From NCBI GenBank assembly GCA_964469735.1, contig CAYXYS010000026.1, positions 1-7,828 of the forward strand: DNA of 7,828 nucleotides, given 5' to 3'. Source of the DNA: JACOYH01 sp964469735 (GTDB taxonomy: Bacteria; Patescibacteriota; Minisyncoccia; Minisyncoccales; MHMH01). The translations under genes and the position numbers were made by a program. How positions within the stretch are numbered: position 1 is the first letter of the stretch; every line of letters begins with the position of its first letter. Below are positions 5,208 through 7,828 of the stretch, one piece after another. The notes beneath the pieces were generated by a model. It saw nothing but the letters and a program-made list of their open reading frames with translations. It had not been told where the DNA came from and did not search any database.

Positions 5208-5714
5208 TTAAGAGACAGTATGCCGGTCTTCGCCGATCAGCTTACCGCAAATCTTGCAATAATACCTGACCCCGGCCGAACCGGACAGGGGTCCGATGTC
5301 GTCGTAGTTTTCGTGCCTGGGATTTCCTTTGACCCAGCCGCAGCTGTCTTTCTCTCCCCCGCAGGAGTATAACGCTTTACAGAGGTAGGCTGTTTCTTCA
5401 ACGACGGGGAGAGTTTTTTCGGCAATCGAGACATCCATCCTGACTACCGCTATCCTGAAGTTCTGGCCGAAAAAGCTTCTCTTGGTTTTTTCCTCGACGA
5501 AGGGCTGGCCGCTTTCCGACTTCAGATCGTCCAGCTTGTCGGCGATTATTCCCTGTCTTCTGGCAGCGCCTCTTATTATCTCCAGTTTCTTGCGCGCCGC
5601 TGTCGCCATCTCCACATTGAGAATGGCCAGGTCGTTCTTCTCTTTCTTATCCAGCTTCAGGGGAGGCGCTTTGTCAGGATACTCAAATACCGGGAAATGC
5701 CTGGATATTACCAT
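5208..5714 (-). CDS. Unrecognised 168-residue protein with a C-terminal cysteine cluster
   Basis: I do not recognise this family. No signal peptide or membrane helix is visible, so a cytoplasmic protein is likely. Residues about 20-65 are charged and probably helical (LDKKEKNDLAILNVEMATAA). Residues about 80-105 look like a short alpha/beta segment (FFGQNFRIAVVRMDVSIAEK). The last third carries cysteines at 112, 118, 125, 153 and 156, with CKICGKLIG at 153-161 forming a CxxC pair; C118, C125, C153 and C156 could bind one zinc, with H134 and H165 nearby. By eye the gene is about 55% GC over 480 bases, higher than sampled neighbouring lines (about 35-43%), and uses GC-rich codons, which suggests recent acquisition or unusual constraint. 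It has a strong GGAGG site 7 nt before the ATG and its own probable promoter, so it may be expressed alone. It converges with prfA. Confidence 0.8.
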   Translation of the reverse strand: MVISRHFPVFEYPDKAPPLKLDKKEKNDLAILNVEMATAARKKLEIIRGAARRQGIIADKLDDLKSESGQPFVEEKTKRSFFGQNFRIAVVRMDVSIAEKTLPVVEETAYLCKALYSCGGEKDSCGWVKGNPRHENYDDIGPLSGSAGVRYYCKICGKLIGEDRHTVS

Positions 5715-5721
5715 CTTAATT

Positions 5722-5726
5722 CCTCC
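5722..5726 (-). promoter_or_regulatory. Strong ribosome binding site of the unknown gene
   Basis: The minus strand reads AAAAGGAGGAATTAAG followed by ATG: a full GGAGG core at 7 nt spacing. It is the best Shine-Dalgarno in the window and fixes the start at 5714. Confidence 0.9.
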
Positions 5727-5735
5727 TTTTAAGGT

Positions 5736-5751
5736 TCTAAATTAATTTAGA
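5736..5751. promoter_or_regulatory. Perfect 16-bp palindrome, possible operator
   Basis: TCTAAATTAATTTAGA is its own reverse complement. It spans the probable -10 of the unknown gene and ends about 22 bp before its start codon, where a repressor would normally act. AT-rich palindromes are easier to get by chance, so the operator role is an inference. Confidence 0.45.
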
Positions 5752-5772
5752 GAATATTCATCAAAAAATCAA
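5744..5772 (-). promoter_or_regulatory. Probable promoter of the unknown gene
   Basis: The minus strand has TTGATT (5767-5772), a 17-bp spacer and TAAATT (5744-5749). Each hexamer matches consensus at about four positions. The -10 lies inside the 16-bp palindrome. There is no clear terminator of the upstream gene in the 63-bp gap, so read-through is also possible. Confidence 0.45.
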
Positions 5773-5777
5773 GCGCT

Positions 5778-7151
5778 TTATTTCTCCAGTTCGGCTATTT
5801 CTGCCGTGTAGTTGGCGGCGATCCTCATTACTGGATATCCGTAATCTCTCATATAAATCTCTTTATAGCTTGATCTGGCCCATCCTCCTCCGGCAAAATA
5901 GCTCATTACGGCGTTAAATTCGCTGTTGTAGTCTTGTTTAGCTGCTCCGCCGTTCTTTAAATATAGTCCGGCAGCCAAAAAGGCGTCTTTAATGCTCCAT
6001 GGATCCGGCTCTTGTCCGGTAATTTCAAAAACTTTACCTCTATACAATACCCAGGTAGTGGGAATAAACTGAGCCGGTCCCATAGCTCCGCCATATCCGT
6101 AAGACATAGGGCAGGAAACAGGGGTGTTAAACGGATCTCTTCCCAAAGCCGTGGTAATGGCTATAAAATCGTCGACATCCCCTTTTCTGCCTCCCAGGCC
6201 CATGGGCTTCATTACGTTAGCTACCGCCCTGCCGTTATAAGCCACCACTCCGGCACCGGTCTCGGGATCTTTAAGATAGCATTGTCCGACGTTCTTACCG
6301 AGGTTGGACTCTTGCGTTAAAACTGCAAGCAGTAAAGCCGGCCTAACCCCGGTAACGGATTCTACGTATTTTGCTATTTCGTAAGCTTCACCGAAAGTCG
6401 GGGCATCGGGAACTCCAATCAATTCAAATATTCTTGAACGAATCTGCTGGGCTTGAAGCTGGGTATTTTCTTTCTCCTTTATAATCCTTTGGTATTCGGC
6501 TTCGGTAATCTTTAATAGCTGCTCCACTTCCCGCCTGGCAGCGGTTGACTGTTGTTTTTGGAGGGTCTGAAGAGCAACTTGCTTTTCCGTGCTGTCTTTT
6601 TCTTCATCAAGATTTTCCTTTTGGTTTTCCAGGTATTCTTTCAGCGATTTGATATCATCTAAAAGTTTTTGGTTATCAATATTCAGCGCTTCCAGGGCGG
6701 CTAAATTCTCGAAAAACTCTGAGAATCCTTCAGAAAGCAAAATTCCCAACAGCGGGCGCTGATCTTCTTCGTTAACCGTCCTTAAGATAAGAGCTAATCT
6801 ATCTTTGGCCTTTTCTATTTCTAAAATAGTGTCTTGTATGGATTCTTCGGTATCTTTTATCTGCAGGGCTAAATCGTTAATTACGACATTGCTCTGGTAT
6901 ATCTGGGCTTCCAGTTTTTGAATGGTATTTCGAAGAATATATATTCTGTTTTGCAGGGTTTCTTTTTCTTGGGCGGTTTTTCCGATCTCTTGGTCGTAAT
7001 GAGCTATTTCTTCCTCCAGTCGCCTCAATTCTTCCTCCAAAGCGGCTCTTTCCTCGGCCGGCGACATGTCGGCTAAAATAAAGAGCTTCGGCAAAACTAA
7101 AACCGAAGCCACTAGGCAAATAATAATAATTTTTGAAAAACGGGAAAACAT
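5778..7151 (-). CDS. Secreted coiled-coil protein with C-terminal lytic transglycosylase domain
   Basis: This 457-residue protein probably cleaves the glycan strands of peptidoglycan outside the membrane. Residues 1-28 form a signal peptide or anchor (basic MFSRFSK, then a hydrophobic core). Residues about 31-245 are a long coiled coil rich in Glu, Lys and Gln; the interruption LLGILLSEGFSEFFENLAAL (134-153) resembles the hinge of PcsB/CwlO/EnvC-type coiled-coil domains, which bind FtsX in known divisome systems. Residues about 250-445 form an SLT/MltB-like domain with catalytic Glu281 in TQESNLG, GAMGPAQFIPTTW (355-367), and AAGLYLKNGG (393-402). Cysteines 291 and 348 could form a disulfide. 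The gene starts 5 bp after the rplY stop, with AAGGAG (7160-7165) spanning the end of rplY. In PcsB, CwlO and EnvC the C-terminal domain is usually a CHAP, NlpC/P60 or LytM domain, not a transglycosylase. Confidence 0.9.
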   Translation of the reverse strand: MFSRFSKIIIICLVASVLVLPKLFILADMSPAEERAALEEELRRLEEEIAHYDQEIGKTAQEKETLQNRIYILRNTIQKLEAQIYQSNVVINDLALQIKDTEESIQDTILEIEKAKDRLALILRTVNEEDQRPLLGILLSEGFSEFFENLAALEALNIDNQKLLDDIKSLKEYLENQKENLDEEKDSTEKQVALQTLQKQQSTAARREVEQLLKITEAEYQRIIKEKENTQLQAQQIRSRIFELIGVPDAPTFGEAYEIAKYVESVTGVRPALLLAVLTQESNLGKNVGQCYLKDPETGAGVVAYNGRAVANVMKPMGLGGRKGDVDDFIAITTALGRDPFNTPVSCPMSYGYGGAMGPAQFIPTTWVLYRGKVFEITGQEPDPWSIKDAFLAAGLYLKNGGAAKQDYNSEFNAVMSYFAGGGWARSSYKEIYMRDYGYPVMRIAANYTAEIAELEK

Positions 7152-7156
7152 TAAAG

Positions 7157-7828
7157 TTACTCCTTTTTTTCTTCTTTGGGCTCTTCAGTTTCTTGCCCAG
7201 CTTCTTCCTCCTTCTTTTCCTCGCCTGCGCGAGTAGGTTTCTCAACCTTCTCCACCTCTTCAACTTTCTCCTCAACGGGCTTAGCCAGTTCCTCTTCAAC
7301 ATCCTCGGGAGCGGAAACGGAAACTATAATTTCCTCCGGTTCGCCGAGAATTTCTACGCCCTCTCCAACCTTAATGTCTTTTATTTTAATATGGTCCTCA
7401 AGGGTGTTCAGCTGGCTTATATCTATTCTGATTTCCCTGGGTAAATTGTTTGGAAAAGCTTTAACCTCAACTTCCGAAATATTTTTGTAAAGGGTCCCGC
7501 CCAAAGCTTTTACTGCCGGAGCCTCTCCGTCCAAGATGATGGGTATACTGGCTTCAATCTTCTTTTCCAGGTCGGGCTGGTAAAAATCAACATGAACGGG
7601 CTGGCCGGATATTGGATCTGTTTGCAAATCATGTATTAAAACGGGATATTCCTTTTTGTCGAGCTTTAAGGTTATCAATGAACTCTCGCCGGCTTCTTTA
7701 TAGGCTTTTTGGAGTTCTTTAATATCAACTGCAATAGCGCGGCTTTCTGTTTTGGAACCGTAAAGAACGGCGGGCAAAAGGCCTTTTTCCCGAAGCTCGC
7801 TGTTATTCTTTCCTCCTGTTTCCCTAAT
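7157..7828 (-). CDS. rplY: 50S ribosomal protein L25 (Ctc type), start beyond the right edge
   Basis: L25/Ctc binds 5S rRNA in the large subunit. The frame runs open to the edge: the last visible codons give IRETGGKNSELREKGLLPAVLYG, which matches the family's opening (R-x-T-G-x-x-x-S-x-x-LR-x-x-G-x-x-PAVLYG). The TTG at 7775-7777 is therefore a leucine codon inside the protein, not a start; about ten residues are missing. The N-terminal L25 domain is followed by the C-terminal beta domain of TL5/CTC proteins (about HVDFYQPDLEKKIEASIPI through EEIIVSVSAPED). A tail of about 55 residues made nearly only of Glu, Lys, Val and Pro ends the protein; such acidic tails occur in this family. The stop lies 5 bp before the transglycosylase start, so the two are co-transcribed and possibly translationally coupled. 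Confidence 0.95.
   Translation of the reverse strand: MRETGGKNNSELREKGLLPAVLYGSKTESRAIAVDIKELQKAYKEAGESSLITLKLDKKEYPVLIHDLQTDPISGQPVHVDFYQPDLEKKIEASIPIILDGEAPAVKALGGTLYKNISEVEVKAFPNNLPREIRIDISQLNTLEDHIKIKDIKVGEGVEILGEPEEIIVSVSAPEDVEEELAKPVEEKVEEVEKVEKPTRAGEEKKEEEAGQETEEPKEEKKE
7160..7165 (-). promoter_or_regulatory. Ribosome binding site of the transglycosylase gene, inside rplY
   Basis: The last sense codons of rplY (AAG GAG) and the first base of context form AAGGAG, 8 nt before the ATG at 7151. The L25 acidic/lysine tail thus encodes the next gene's ribosome binding site, favouring coupled translation. Confidence 0.75.

Noticed and set aside
7775..7777. TTG start of rplY at 7777
   Set aside because: Conserved L25 residues continue upstream in frame to the window edge, so this codon is internal leucine.

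Overview
The window reads as a compact bacterial chromosome fragment, most likely from the Candidate Phyla Radiation (Patescibacteria, probably a parcubacterial lineage). The reasons are a shortened 16S rRNA with non-standard bases at conserved primer sites, a UMP kinase of archaeal type in an otherwise bacterial setting, a short EF-Ts, tight gene packing, and a cell-wall enzyme that joins a PcsB-like coiled coil to a lytic transglycosylase domain. The lineage is an inference from these traits, not from a tree. No reading frame of a recognisable gene is broken by an in-frame TGA, so the standard bacterial code fits.

Left part, bases 1-2939, all on the minus strand. Read in the direction of transcription: rpsB (ribosomal protein S2), tsf (EF-Ts), a small one-helix membrane protein, tRNA-Thr(UGU), a broken copy of the tRNA's 3' half, a promoter with perfect -35 and -10 hexamers, a leader of about 325 nt packed with hairpins, and the 5' half of the 16S rRNA gene, which runs off the left edge. 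No convincing terminator separates the protein genes from the rRNA promoter.

Middle, bases 2940-5207, plus strand. An archaeal-type pyrH is transcribed away from rpsB. It is followed by rpmE (zinc-type L31) and prfA (release factor 1), ending in two tandem hairpin terminators.

Right part, bases 5208-7828, minus strand. rplY/ctc (L25, whose start lies beyond the right edge) is followed by the coiled-coil transglycosylase, whose ribosome binding site lies inside the end of rplY. Then comes an unrecognised 168-residue protein with a cluster of cysteines. This last gene is about 55% GC, against roughly 35-45% in sampled neighbouring lines, and has its own strong ribosome binding site and a palindrome over its likely promoter.

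Most genes serve translation (16S rRNA, S2, L31, L25, EF-Ts, RF1, tRNA-Thr), with pyrimidine nucleotide synthesis (PyrH) and cell-wall remodelling beside them. I see no CRISPR array, transposase, integrase or phage gene. The points most worth a second look are the compensated base-pair swap in the 16S 530 loop, the duplicated tRNA-Thr 3' end next to the rRNA promoter, the heavily structured rRNA leader, and the GC-rich cysteine protein.
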